Counted from the stretch's first letter, positions 26,062-34,889 are shown. The stretch is DNA of 64,000 nt from Anaerolineaceae bacterium (GCA_016841525.1 JAENYZ010000002.1:206078-270077); one strand, 5' to 3'. Numbers and translations: made by a program. Notes: generated by a model from the sequence alone, not told the origin.

Positions 26062-27182
26062 CAAAGAAAATTCTGCTGTTTGACATGGATGGTGTCCTGT
26101 TAACTCCCGGCGGTTACCATCAAGCTTTGACAGCTACTGTTTTGCGGATTGGAAAAGCATTGGGCATTCCTGCTGCAGAACTTACGGAGGATCAGATCGC
26201 CCATTTTGAAGCATTGAGCGTCACGAACGAATGGGACAGTGCGGCAATCAGCGCTGCCTTGATCCTGCTGGAAGCCTGGCGGTTTGACCCGGACATTTGC
26301 CTGGGATATCAACCGCTTACAGCCGATGTTCTAACGGACCAGGCGCCGAAAATCAACGCGTTTTTGGACACTTTCAATAAAGTGGGAGACCTTCCCACCG
26401 TTTCTGCGTATCAAAAAATCACGCGGGAGAATCCCTGGTTGAATGCAAACCAAAGGGACTACCTTGAAAAAATCTTATACAATTCTCGAGATATTTATCA
26501 AAGCCCAACCTTACCCTGGCACCAGGAGACGGTTCTTGGCAGCATGGCTTTCCAGGATAATTACGGTTTAGAACCCCGGCTGAACATTGAAAGCTTTCTG
26601 ACGATTTATGACCGCACGGTGATGAGCGTAGAAACGAAGCGGATCATCCAAACATGGCTGGGGGACCATGATCATCGGGCAGGGATCATGACCAACCGGC
26701 CCTCCAGCACCCCTGCGGGATACCTGAGCTCTCCTGAAGCAGAACTGGGGGCAAAACTGGTTGAGCTTGACCATCTGCCACTGCTTGGTTCCGGGATGCT
26801 GGCATGGTTTGCAGTCACCCAATGTGCGCTCCCGGATCACACTTTTCTAAAGCCCAACCCGGTGCATGCCCTGGCATTGATGCAAATGTGCCTGGGCGAG
26901 TCGGCAGAAAATGGGCTTAAGTTAGCTTATGATTTATGGCGGGGTGAGGGAATCAGGGGGGATTGGGTCAAATTTAATAACTGCCAGGTGACGATTTTCG
27001 AGGATGCCGTAAAGGGTTTGCAGTCAGGGAAAGCAGCAAGGACCTTGTTGGCGAGTGTAAATGTTGATGTTGACATGCATTTGATTGGGATCAGCAATCA
27101 TCCGATCAAGAAAAGGGAGCTGGAGAAAATCGCCGATCATGTCTGTCCGGATATTAACCAGGTGGATTGGGGAGAGATTTAG
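26058..27182 (+). CDS. HAD superfamily phosphatase, last gene of the his operon
   Basis: 374 aa. Motif I is DMDGVLL (residues 9-15), a Thr motif II is GIMTNRPSS, the Lys motif is in FLKPNPVHA and motif IV is TIFEDAVKGLQSG, the spelling typical of the phosphoglycolate-phosphatase side of HADs. A large insert (about 40-190) between motif I and II forms an unusually big cap. It overlaps hisE by ATGA and so is translated with the pathway. The operon otherwise lacks a histidinol-phosphate phosphatase, so this is the obvious candidate for that step. That assignment is inference from position, not from any recognised HisN-specific motif. Confidence 0.75.
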   Translation: MTKKILLFDMDGVLLTPGGYHQALTATVLRIGKALGIPAAELTEDQIAHFEALSVTNEWDSAAISAALILLEAWRFDPDICLGYQPLTADVLTDQAPKINAFLDTFNKVGDLPTVSAYQKITRENPWLNANQRDYLEKILYNSRDIYQSPTLPWHQETVLGSMAFQDNYGLEPRLNIESFLTIYDRTVMSVETKRIIQTWLGDHDHRAGIMTNRPSSTPAGYLSSPEAELGAKLVELDHLPLLGSGMLAWFAVTQCALPDHTFLKPNPVHALALMQMCLGESAENGLKLAYDLWRGEGIRGDWVKFNNCQVTIFEDAVKGLQSGKAARTLLASVNVDVDMHLIGISNHPIKKRELEKIADHVCPDINQVDWGEI

Positions 27183-27258
27183 GAACTGTACGAAAAATTA
27201 TGGTTATGTACCTAGATAAAAATTGATGGAATCTAGAATGATCGTAAATAATGAATTT

Positions 27259-28521
27259 TTATTCTTTCTTTACTATCACCAGGGTGAAATCATCCTGGAA
27301 GGGTTGGAAGTCATTGAAAATTCTCGTTTGATTGATGATCTCTTGGATCAACGCCTTTGCTGGTAGGTTTCTGTATTTTGTGACAGCCGCCATCAATCGC
27401 TTGGTGCCAAAGGCTTCTCCACATCGGTCTTCTGTGTCAACAACACCATCTGTGAAAATCACCAGGATGTCTCTGGGAGAAAGTATTTTGGTTTCATCCA
27501 TGTACTGAACTTTTCTGTAGATCCCAAAGGCTGGTTTATTAACATGCAAAACTTCTGAACTGCCATCACTATGTATCAATGTGGGTGAGGGATGACCGCA
27601 GCGGGTGAAAGTCAATTTACCCAATGTTGGATCTAACAGACCGTAAGCCATGGTAATGAAATGGTTTCCACCGGTGAATTCAGGTAAGCGTTCATTTATT
27701 GAACAAGCAATTTGGGCAGGGCTATCACTTCCATGAGTGTAAGTCCGAAGTTGACTCCGGAAAGCGCTCATCACCAGGGCAGATGAAATGCCATGTCCTG
27801 ATACATCTGCCACAACGATGCCCAGCTTTCCACCTTGAAGATATAGATAATCATAATAATCCCCGCCGATTTTCTCTGCAGGGATACAAATCCCAGAGAT
27901 ATCGTAACCAGGAATAACGGGATCACTCATAGGGAGCAGGTGGGTTTGGACGTCTTTAGCCATTTGAAGCTGTTTATCCAGCAGTTCTTTTTCCATAAGC
28001 TGCCGATGCAGGATTGCTTTTTCAATAGCGATGGCTGCCGCATCAGCAAAGAATTGGAGGATTGATAGGTCATTCTCGTTGTATGCTCCCAATTGATCCG
28101 ATTCTAAATTTACCGCACCAATAGACTGGTTATTAACCTGGATGGGAACAGCGATCTCTGAAAGGGTTTCACTTCGACCTTCAACATAGTGTTCATCCAG
28201 GCGAATGTCCGGCACAACCAGGCTGGTGTTGTTCGTAATGACAAAACCGATAATCCCCTTGCCATGAGTGAGCATATCATCCCCGTTGGGCAGCTGCCCA
28301 TAACCGCGAAAGCTCATCCCGGCAATAAGATTCTTTGAAGATAAGCCTGTCCCCCGAGAAAATGCCTGGTTAAGGACAAAGATACCCGCAGCATCATAGT
28401 CCACGACGGATTTTATGGTATCTAACAACTGCACCATAATTTCATCCAGATCGAGTGTGTCGCTGGTCTTATGGGAAATCTCAAATAAGAGCTTGTACTT
28501 TTGTTCTATTGAGAGATTCAT
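27259..28521 (-). CDS. GAF-domain SpoIIE-type PP2C serine phosphatase
   Basis: 420 aa. An N-terminal GAF sensor (about 12-165) is joined by a short helix to an RsbU/SpoIIE PP2C phosphatase domain (about 205-418). Metal-binding Asp residues are seen in GGDYYDYL, VVADVSGHG and FTDGVVDTED. Such proteins dephosphorylate anti-sigma antagonists (STAS proteins) in partner-switching stress pathways; no STAS or RsbW gene is adjacent, so the partner is elsewhere. Start ATG has only a weak purine stretch upstream. Confidence 0.88.
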   Translation of the reverse strand: MNLSIEQKYKLLFEISHKTSDTLDLDEIMVQLLDTIKSVVDYDAAGIFVLNQAFSRGTGLSSKNLIAGMSFRGYGQLPNGDDMLTHGKGIIGFVITNNTSLVVPDIRLDEHYVEGRSETLSEIAVPIQVNNQSIGAVNLESDQLGAYNENDLSILQFFADAAAIAIEKAILHRQLMEKELLDKQLQMAKDVQTHLLPMSDPVIPGYDISGICIPAEKIGGDYYDYLYLQGGKLGIVVADVSGHGISSALVMSAFRSQLRTYTHGSDSPAQIACSINERLPEFTGGNHFITMAYGLLDPTLGKLTFTRCGHPSPTLIHSDGSSEVLHVNKPAFGIYRKVQYMDETKILSPRDILVIFTDGVVDTEDRCGEAFGTKRLMAAVTKYRNLPAKALIQEIINQTRIFNDFQPFQDDFTLVIVKKE

Positions 28522-28678
28522 TTGTCTCTATCATACAATTTTTTGAGATCTGATTCAAATATATCATTAATTTACGAATTGCCAAATTAAATAACCCCAA
28601 TAATGTGACATATATTGGGATTGAAGATGATGACATTATTATTTTGGAATGGGTGATGAAAAGTTGATAGGGATTAAG

Positions 28679-28705
28679 GGTAAATTTTGCTATAATGCAT
28701 TCCAC
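28679..28705 (+). repeat. duplicated, decayed tRNA promoter block
   Basis: 27 bp containing TATAAT (28691-28696), matching 28986-29012 with one mismatch. Here the -35 position is not conserved (TAGGGA instead of TTGACC). It is followed by a decayed 5' half of the tRNA, so a whole tRNA locus seems to have been duplicated. Confidence 0.65.
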
Positions 28706-28710
28706 TAACG

Positions 28711-28767
28711 GTGCAAAACTTCGAAGATCCCTATAGGGACTGCTGGTTAAAGCGCACGTTTCACATT
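28711..28767 (+). pseudogene. decayed tRNA-Val 5'-half relic
   Basis: GCTGGTTAAAGCGCAC-TTTCACAT matches the D-arm and anticodon part of the tRNA at 29075, interrupted by an insert with GATCCC-tata-GGGA. No 3' half follows. Confidence 0.5.
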
Positions 28768-28812
28768 GAAGCGGCAGAAGGGTTGCATTTTTAATAATTG
28801 AAATTTGTTTTT

Positions 28813-28914
28813 GGGCTCTTAGCTTCGCAGATCCTGTAAAGGACTGCCGGTTAAAGCGCACGGTTCACATCCGTGCCCCCTACGGGGGTGCTTCGCGAAG
28901 GTCTCGGTTCGAGT
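28813..28914 (+). pseudogene. tRNA-Val relic with two palindromic inserts
   Basis: Order: GGGCTCTTAGCT (acceptor and D-stem), a 20-nt insert, CGGTTAAAGCGCACGG and TTCACATCCGTG (D-arm and anticodon arm), an insert with CCCCC-tac-GGGGG, then AGGTC and GGTTCGAGT (T-arm). The 3' acceptor strand is missing. Both inserts are in loops of the original tRNA. Confidence 0.65.
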
Positions 28915-28974
28915 GAATACTAAACTAATGAACCCCAAATGGGTTCTTTTTCATTTAAGGACAAGGGATTTTCA

Positions 28975-29003
28975 TTGACCTTAAAGGTAAATTTTGCTAT
29001 AAT
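28975..29003 (+). promoter_or_regulatory. tRNA-Val promoter
   Basis: TTGACC (28975-28980), 17 nt, TATAAT (28998-29003). It lies 71 nt before the mature tRNA start. Confidence 0.85.
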
Positions 29004-29015
29004 GCATTTCACTGC

Positions 29016-29063
29016 GGGCTCGTGGCTACGCAGATCCCCGTTGGGACTGCTGGTTAGAGCGCA
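29016..29063 (+). pseudogene. tRNA-Val 5'-half relic in the leader of the real tRNA
   Basis: GGGCTCGTGGCT, then a hairpin insert GCAGATCCCC-gttg-GGGACTGC, then TGGTTAGAGCGCA. It duplicates the 5' half of the tRNA at 29075 and would be part of the same primary transcript. Confidence 0.6.
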
Positions 29064-29074
29064 AAGAGTAAGAA

Positions 29075-29159
<85 letters not shown>

Positions 29160-29180
29160 ATTATCATGTCGATAAGAAGG

Positions 29181-29275
29181 CACATCCGTGTCCCTGGAGC
29201 GAAGCGCAATCCCCGAAGTGTACATGAAGGGTATGACAAGGTCGATGGTTCGAGCTCTATGCAGTTCGCGCCCAT
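29181..29275 (+). pseudogene. tRNA-Val 3'-half relic with insert
   Basis: CACATCCGTG, then an insert containing CCTGGAGCGAAGCG and CCCCGAAG, then AAGGTCGATGGTTCGAG, a short insert, and GCAGTTCGCGCCCAT. It follows the real tRNA by 32 nt. Confidence 0.6.
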
Positions 29276-29390
29276 ATTTTATGCATGAGGTCATGTAATA
29301 ACTCATGTTTTTTTAATTAATCCCCATAAATGGTATTATCTACTTAAAAAAGTTTTTTGAGGATTCTATCCAATAGGAGAACTACAAAAC

Positions 29391-30473
29391 ATGAAAGAGA
29401 TCACGAAAAACATCAGAAACCTTGGCTTTGACAATTGGTTCCAATCCAATACAGACTCTCAATTAATTGAAAACCATCGTATCGCGCGTGTCATTACTGT
29501 ACATAAAAACAGTTACATTATATCTAAAGGGATTGGGGATGTTTTTGCGGAATTAGCAGGAAAAATGCTCTACTCTGCTGACTCTTCTGTGCTGTTGCCA
29601 ACCGTTGGCGATTGGGTAGCTGCCGAATTTTTCGATGATGATAGCCATGCGATAATACACAATCTGCTTCCAAGAAAAACGCTCTTGAAGAGAAAAACTT
29701 CCGGAAAGAATGTGGACTTTCAACTGATTGCAGCCAACATCGATACAGCATTTATCATCCAATCCTTGGATGAAAATTTCAATCTTCGGCGTTTGGAGCG
29801 CTACCTCGTAATGATCAACGAAAGCAGTATCACTCCAATTGTGTTGTTGAGCAAAGCCGATCTACTGTCGACACCAAAGATTGAAGAAAAGATAAACAGC
29901 ATCCTCGCGTTAATGCCCGAGGTGAAAGTGATTCCGTTCAGCAATGATAATGGGGTCAATATTGATAAAATCAAAAACCTCCTCCTGCCGGGAAAAACCT
30001 ATTGTTTGCTTGGCTCTTCTGGCGTCGGAAAAACAACCTTGCTGAATAGTGTAATGGGCAATTCGCTCTTGGTCACCAACCCCGTTAGAGAAAAAGACAG
30101 CAAAGGCAGGCACACCACCACCACCCGCCAATTGATCCAGCTAAAGGAAGGTGGGATCATGATCGATTCCCCTGGAATGCGGGAGCTTGGGAACATTGCT
30201 GTAGAAACAGGCATCGATGAAACCTTTTCAGAAATAATCTCGTTGTCAAACCAGTGCAAATTCAGTGATTGTACCCATGTCAATGAAACGGGCTGCGCAA
30301 TTCAGAATGCGATAAAAAAAGGCACGCTTTCTACAAACAGATTTCAAAATTACCTGGCCATGAATAAAGAATCAAGCTTCAACGAGATGTCTTATTATGA
30401 AAAACGCCAGAAGGATAAGCAGTTTGGTAAGCATATAAAATCAGTCCTGAAAAACAAGAAGCGAAATCCATAA
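29391..30473 (+). CDS. rsgA: ribosome small-subunit-dependent GTPase A
   Basis: 360 aa. A late 30S assembly GTPase. An N-terminal OB-fold is followed by the circularly permuted GTPase: LSKADL (G4) comes first, then the P-loop GSSGVGKTT (208-216), TTTR, and DSPGMRELG (G3). The C-terminal zinc site is Cys289, Cys294, His296, Cys302. All motifs are intact, so it should be functional. AT-rich, Lys- and Asn-rich coding contrasts with the his operon, and the gene sits alone between two copies of the tRNA-Val 3' end, which suggests acquisition as a cassette. AGGAG precedes the ATG by 11 nt. Confidence 0.95.
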   Translation: MKEITKNIRNLGFDNWFQSNTDSQLIENHRIARVITVHKNSYIISKGIGDVFAELAGKMLYSADSSVLLPTVGDWVAAEFFDDDSHAIIHNLLPRKTLLKRKTSGKNVDFQLIAANIDTAFIIQSLDENFNLRRLERYLVMINESSITPIVLLSKADLLSTPKIEEKINSILALMPEVKVIPFSNDNGVNIDKIKNLLLPGKTYCLLGSSGVGKTTLLNSVMGNSLLVTNPVREKDSKGRHTTTTRQLIQLKEGGIMIDSPGMRELGNIAVETGIDETFSEIISLSNQCKFSDCTHVNETGCAIQNAIKKGTLSTNRFQNYLAMNKESSFNEMSYYEKRQKDKQFGKHIKSVLKNKKRNP

Positions 30474-30630
30474 GGGTTCATTAAGCTTGGGATCAGGTTG
30501 AATGGTTGTTAATATGGTTGATAAGTAGGTGATCTGATATTTTATACTCGAATCAGTTCCTCAAAAAAGAAAGTAATGATACTTACTAAACAATTAACAT
30601 GGTTTATATACCTACTGGAATCATTTCATA

Positions 30631-30678
30631 ATCCGTGAGGTCGATGGTTCGAGTCCATTCGCGCCCATTTTGTATTTA
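30631..30678 (+). repeat. 48-bp direct repeat, right copy (tRNA 3' end)
   Basis: Identical to 29112-29159. Nothing of the tRNA 5' half lies upstream of it. It is therefore a displaced 3' end, not a broken whole gene. Confidence 0.85.
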
Positions 30679-30696
30679 CTGGACAAAAGAATAAAG

Positions 30697-30780
30697 TTCA
30701 CATCCGTGCCCCCTTGCTACGCTTCGGGGGTGCTGCGCGAAGGTCGATGGTTCGAGCGCTATCGCAGTTCGCGCCCATTT
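30697..30780 (+). pseudogene. tRNA-Val 3'-half relic with CCCCC/GGGGG insert
   Basis: TTCACATCCGTG, then GCCCCC...GGGGGTGC hairpin insert, GCGCGAAGGTCGATGGTTCGAG, a small insert, and CGCAGTTCGCGCCCA. Confidence 0.6.
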
Positions 30781-30807
30781 TTCATTTAATTCTTTCTCTA
30801 AGAAGGG

Positions 30808-30980
30808 TTCACATCCTGCCCTGGAACGAAGTGGAACCCCCGAGGCGCTAGCGGAGTGGGACAGACTGCGTTTCAGGGGTGCTTCGCAAAGGCGTCAGTC
30901 CCCGAAACGGAGTGGAGTGGGATGATGGTTCGAGCAGACGCTCTGCGCTCCCTTTGGTCGTTCGCAGTTCGCGCCCATTT
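30808..30980 (+). pseudogene. tRNA-Val 3'-half relic, most expanded copy
   Basis: TTCACATCC followed by about 100 nt of GAAGTGG/CCCCGAGG-type palindromic inserts, then GATGGTTCGAG, a second insert containing GACGCTCTGCG and TTTGGTCG, then CGCAGTTCGCGCCCATTT. Confidence 0.55.
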
Positions 30981-31006
30981 CGTAATTAACTGACAAAAGA
31001 AAAAGG

Positions 31007-31107
31007 TTCACATACATGGGGTTGAAATCCCCGAAGCGCAGCGGAGTGGGACGATGGTTTGAGCAGACGCTCTGCGGTCCCTTTGGTCGTCCGCAGTTCG
31101 CGCCCAC
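31007..31107 (+). pseudogene. tRNA-Val 3'-half relic, last of the cluster
   Basis: TTCACAT, GTTGAAATCCCCGAAGCGCA insert, GATGGTTTGAG, an insert nearly the same as in the previous copy, then CGCAGTTCGCGCCCAC. The overlapping 70-codon frame on the minus strand is a product of these repeats, not a gene. Confidence 0.55.
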
Positions 31108-31602
31108 ACTTACAAAGCCGCCGAAAGGTGGTTTAGTGTTTCAGTTGAAATACAAAAAATACTCTTGAGGACATTACAAAGTCAATAGGGACGAAAAGCC
31201 CTTATGGGACTATCAAACTGCTGTTCTCAAGAACCCCAGCCCTTATGATTAGCGCCTGCCCGACACTTTGAGCAAAGCCCATGAGAACGATCACCGTCAT
31301 TCTTGGATGTTATCAGCTTTGCTCCACTTTATTTTAATTAACTCTGAGACTCTTCCAATCGAAACATATTCGCTTTGGGGTAAATATATTGAATCGAATT
31401 GATATCAATTCTTGCGTTCTACTAAGTTTCTTAATTTGTATCCCTGTATTTCAGTAAGTGGCCGTTCAAAACATTCGATTTTTATAGTTTACAAAGGTGT
31501 TGTAAATTGATGATTTTTAGAACACCTCTGCTCAGCTCAAAAAGAGAAATTAGGGAACCGGTGCACACGGGCAGCCATCTTCAGCATAGTATTGAAGGAA
31601 TA
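31108..31602. other. intergenic region without recognisable features
   Basis: Between the relic cluster and the M23 gene. AT-rich; I see no gene, tRNA fragment or convincing terminator in it. Confidence 0.5.
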
Positions 31603-32541
31603 TTACTTGGCGCGTTTGATGAGGCGATAGAGACCCAGGGGGATGGATGCGGCAGAAAGCCCAAAAAGCACGATACTTAGTAAAGAGTGTTTGGTAAATA
31701 GCAGCCAGGCAGCAACAATACACAGCGCACCAAAAGAAACCAGTAAGTGAGGCTTTTCTCGTTTTCTTGTATAAACCAGCAAACACATCCAGCTGAATAT
31801 ATAGATTCCCCCAAACACCAGCGGGAACCACCAGATCGCGAAAAAATTGCCGACAGGCATCGTAAAGCCGCCTTCTGGGATGTGTTGATTCGAAATCACC
31901 AATGATGGCTGCAGCCAGCCAGCGTCCTGTGGGCAGATAGCAATCCATCCAGCCATCCAGCGCCATTCCCCAGAGCCAGGATACTTGATGCGTTGACCGG
32001 TGCGGATGCCAAAGTGTAGATGAGGGATTAATGGCTGTTCGGGGCTGCCGCCATTTTCATCCGCGTCGCCCAGATAGCCAATCAACTCCCCTTTTTCAAC
32101 AGGGCCGCGTTTTGCCTCCCAACGGCTGGGGCTGAGATGACCGTAGAGTGAATAAAGATTGGCTTGGGGGTGGTCGATGATAATCAACCAGCCGTAACCG
32201 CCCATCGGGCCGGAGAAGCTGATCTCCCCATCAGCGAATGCGTAGACCGGAGTGCCAGGTTCACCGATGTAATCTTCAGCCGAATGACATTCGCGCCTTC
32301 TTTCGGTAACCTGACGACACGACCCGAAGTTGTACAGGATCGGTTGTGTATAGCTTTCGGCGTTCTCCAGCGGAAATTGGAAAGGGAGTTGATCGTTGCC
32401 CTGGTAGCTTTTTGGATTAACCAGCTCTACATCAGTATATTTTGGACAAGATTCGGGTCCTTGCTCACAGCCAGAGAGTAAACCAACCGATATAAAAATA
32501 ATCGCGGTCAGTAAATGAAAACGAGTAGTCCTGGCGCTCAC
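31603..32541 (-). CDS. M23-family peptidase lipoprotein with C-terminal membrane segments
   Basis: 312 aa, GTG start with GGAGG 6 nt upstream. Lipoprotein signal with lipobox LLSGC (Cys25). The LytM/M23 zinc site is His86-xxx-Asp90 and His174-x-His176 (HLHFG), with YGHL between, so it is probably an active peptidoglycan endopeptidase or a degenerate relative. Unusually, residues from about 225 to 305 form three or four hydrophobic helices after the peptidase domain, so the enzyme would be tethered at both ends. Neighbours do not indicate a partner. Confidence 0.85.
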   Translation of the reverse strand: MSARTTRFHLLTAIIFISVGLLSGCEQGPESCPKYTDVELVNPKSYQGNDQLPFQFPLENAESYTQPILYNFGSCRQVTERRRECHSAEDYIGEPGTPVYAFADGEISFSGPMGGYGWLIIIDHPQANLYSLYGHLSPSRWEAKRGPVEKGELIGYLGDADENGGSPEQPLIPHLHFGIRTGQRIKYPGSGEWRWMAGWIAICPQDAGWLQPSLVISNQHIPEGGFTMPVGNFFAIWWFPLVFGGIYIFSWMCLLVYTRKREKPHLLVSFGALCIVAAWLLFTKHSLLSIVLFGLSAASIPLGLYRLIKRAK

Positions 32542-32785
32542 TTCCCACCTCCTGATCGAATGCTAGCGGAATAGATTGTGAGATATATAACAATATTACC
32601 ATGAGGATTAGTCTAATTTATTGGACAGGTCATAAAGAGAATTATCTGCTGATAAGAATTGTTTTGCTGATTTAATAAAATTGAACAACACTCAGGAAAA
32701 TGCTCTATTCCAAATTATGTTATCCAGAACTCCGTCTACTAACACATAAAATTTCTAAAATTATGTCCGAAATGGATTAACCGTA

Positions 32786-32940
32786 ACATCCGTACCCTGG
32801 AGCGAAGCGGAAAACCTTTAGGTGCAGTAACAAAGTGGAACCCCCGAAATGCAGTGGAGTGGGGCAAACTACGCTTCGGGGGTGCTGCGCGAAGGTCGAT
32901 GGTTTGAGCGCTACGCAGTTCGCGCCTATTTTGTATTTAA
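32786..32940 (+). pseudogene. tRNA-Val 3'-half relic with long insert
   Basis: ACATCCGT, about 80 nt of GAAGCGG/CCCCCGAA-type inserts, a CGGGGGTGC end, GAAGGTCGATGGTTTGAG, short insert, CGCAGTTCGCGCCTATTTTG. It shares the TTTTGTATTTAA flank with the real tRNA, so flank and tRNA tail moved together. Confidence 0.6.
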
Positions 32941-32971
32941 ATAGCTGTTTGATGTAAAAAATTTTTTCCGC

Positions 32972-33063
32972 GATCGCGTCGTCGCTGCTGCGCAGCTTCC
33001 TCGCGATGACATACTTTGTTGTCACCCTCACCTCAGTCCTCTCCCTCAGCGAGGGAGAGGAGG
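32972..33063. repeat. 92-bp composite palindromic repeat, copy 1
   Basis: Starts GATCGCGTCGTCGCTGCTGC, continues CAGCTTCCTCGCGATGACAT, and ends with CCTCTCCCTC-agc-GAGGGAGAGG. The same two-part unit of the same length is at 34979-35070. Confidence 0.8.
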
Positions 33064-33339
33064 TTAAGCCGATTGCACTTTCAAGGTGGTCGGACAGGAG
33101 GCTGAGGGCTCATATTTGTGAGCAGTTGACGGGGCATTTTGGTAAGTTTGCAGAGGTTGCTTACCACGCTGCTCCACTTCGGGCACTTTGTCGCTGCTTC
33201 GCATCTCCCTCGCGCGGACAAATGGTTGGGTTTGGCATTATAATATTCAAACCTCACCTCTATTGTCATTCAACACAATTACCGCGAAAATCTGAAAGGG
33301 GTGAAGCAATCTTAGATTTTCATGAGATGGAGAAAGAAC

Positions 33340-33669
33340 ATGGTTACGAATAAGGATCTTGCAAGTGATTTTCATCACGCTATGATTGCTATTTATGATA
33401 AAGCGAAGGAAGCGTGTGATTATAAACCTACTCGCTTTTTGCAAATGGTTCTAGAATGTGGTGGCGTAAAAACTGCTAAGCGACTTCTCGCAAAGAACGA
33501 GGTCCAGACCGGTTTGCAAACATTATGGGAATGTCATCGCCTGGATCTCTCAGTGGAGGCATTGGTGCTGAAGTCTCGTTTTCAATCATTATTTACTAAA
33601 GAAGAATTGGATACAGCCAGGGATCGATTAATAGCACATGGATATGAGTTTTTCAAAGAAACGAATTAA
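33340..33669 (+). CDS. small conserved-looking protein of unknown function
   Basis: 109 aa from ATG 33340 (GGAGA upstream); an ATG at 33322 is also open. Predicted all-alpha and soluble. The C-terminal half, with LWECHRLDLSVEALVLK and LFTKEELDTARDRL, looks like a conserved motif that I have seen in uncharacterised small proteins, but I cannot attach a function. It and the following gene lie between two copies of a 92-bp composite repeat. Confidence 0.65.
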   Translation: MVTNKDLASDFHHAMIAIYDKAKEACDYKPTRFLQMVLECGGVKTAKRLLAKNEVQTGLQTLWECHRLDLSVEALVLKSRFQSLFTKEELDTARDRLIAHGYEFFKETN

Positions 33670-33742
33670 AGTTAGTTTAATTTAATAACAATACTTGTTA
33701 AGTCACAACGCCACAAACTCTACGAAAGAAAAGCTAAATATT

Positions 33743-34795
33743 ATGTCCATTATTAGCGATATAGACGTCATTGAAGGCCTCCCATTTCCCCTCCACGACA
33801 TGCTGGCCTTGCCGAAATCAGAATCCCTAGTTGTAGATGTCATCCCCGGACCGACGACAGCGATCACTCTGCGGGTTCAATCGCAGGACCTTTCCGACCT
33901 GCAAGCCTTTGTGAAGACCAACAAGAAGGGAACTGCTTCAGGCGCTCACATCAGGTTGGGGGTTCGGGAAGTCCGGTTTTATCAATTTATCGACTCTCTC
34001 GATCCTGACCCTTACCCGAACATCCCCAGGTGTCTCAACAGCCGCATTTCCCCGGATGAGCAAGCGTACTTCCTGGTACTGGAAGACCTATCCGACTCTC
34101 ATCAAGATTACCAGTCGATGGACTTTTCAAAGATCAATAATTGGAAATATGGACTGCGCGCCCTGGCAAAATTCCATCGCAGCTTCACCCAAAAGCTGAG
34201 CGAAGAACAAATCCAGGCGCACGCTGATGATGAGCAGGATATTGAGGCTTATATCGGCAAACTGGAGGACGCTTTCTCCAAATTTAAGTGTGATAATCGG
34301 GATTGTGTCCCGGATACGACGATTGAATTGCTGGAAAGATGCATCCCCCTGATCAGGGCTTTTGAGCTTGAGAAGGTTTATCAGGTTCGTCAGAACCAGT
34401 TGACAACCATTCTCCATCGTGATGCTCACCTGAAGAACTTCCTCTACCCAAAGGATGCAGGCTGTGAGACCATGATCGTCGATTGGCAGTTCTGGGGTGT
34501 TGGGATTGGGACTTTTGATCTACGGCACCTGCTGGGTTCCGCACTGCCAAAGGAACTGCGCGGGCATCAGGAGGAATTGGTGCGGTATTATCATCACAAC
34601 TACTCAACGGGGTTCGACTGCATTTATTCATTTGAGGACTGTTGGTCCGATTACCGGAAGGGGATTGTGGATAACCTGTATATGCCTGTCTGGCAGTACA
34701 CAGGTTTTGGATGGGGGGTCGACCGGTGGGGGAAGACTCTGGCGTCGGCAGTGGAAAATTTTTATGACCTGAACTGCGATGAATTCTTACGGTAG
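33743..34795 (+). CDS. phosphotransferase of the APH / protein-kinase-like fold
   Basis: About 350 aa from ATG 33743; a TTG at 33695 would add 16 residues. The Brenner motif LHRDAHLKN (His225, Asp227, Asn232) and the metal-binding IVDWQFWG segment show a kinase-fold small-molecule phosphotransferase. The N-terminal ATP lobe is recognisable only weakly. Substrate could be a sugar, choline-like compound or aminoglycoside; nothing in the context decides. Flanked on both sides by palindromic repeats. Confidence 0.8.
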   Translation: MSIISDIDVIEGLPFPLHDMLALPKSESLVVDVIPGPTTAITLRVQSQDLSDLQAFVKTNKKGTASGAHIRLGVREVRFYQFIDSLDPDPYPNIPRCLNSRISPDEQAYFLVLEDLSDSHQDYQSMDFSKINNWKYGLRALAKFHRSFTQKLSEEQIQAHADDEQDIEAYIGKLEDAFSKFKCDNRDCVPDTTIELLERCIPLIRAFELEKVYQVRQNQLTTILHRDAHLKNFLYPKDAGCETMIVDWQFWGVGIGTFDLRHLLGSALPKELRGHQEELVRYYHHNYSTGFDCIYSFEDCWSDYRKGIVDNLYMPVWQYTGFGWGVDRWGKTLASAVENFYDLNCDEFLR

Positions 34796-34843
34796 AAATA
34801 AAAAAAAGAGAATTGCTTGCATTTCAATCCGAGAGCTTTTTTT

Positions 34844-34889
34844 GATGACACCCTCACCTCAGTCCTCTCCCTCGCTGAGGGAGAGGAGG
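34844..34889. repeat. palindromic repeat, CCTCTCCCTC core only
   Basis: GATGACACCCTCACCTCAG followed by CCTCTCCCTC-gct-GAGGGAGAGG. This equals the second half of the 92-bp composite repeat. Confidence 0.75.

Larger units (their letters stand above)
32542..33339. other. intergenic region holding a tRNA relic and a composite palindromic repeat
   Basis: About 800 bp without an intact gene. It contains the tRNA-Val relic at 32786-32940 and the composite repeat at 32972-33063; a partial repeat resembling the CGCTGC...CTCGCG part lies near 33186-33216. Confidence 0.55.

Noticed and set aside
28609-28616. Extra TGACATAT half-site upstream of the GAF-SpoIIE gene
   Set aside because: Only one half is present and the TGAC partner 10 bp away is missing, so it is not counted with the uvrA/WYL operators.
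30895-31107. 70-codon minus-strand frame with an internal repeat
   Set aside because: It is produced by two successive tRNA-Val relics and their inserts; the repeated peptide reflects the DNA repeat.
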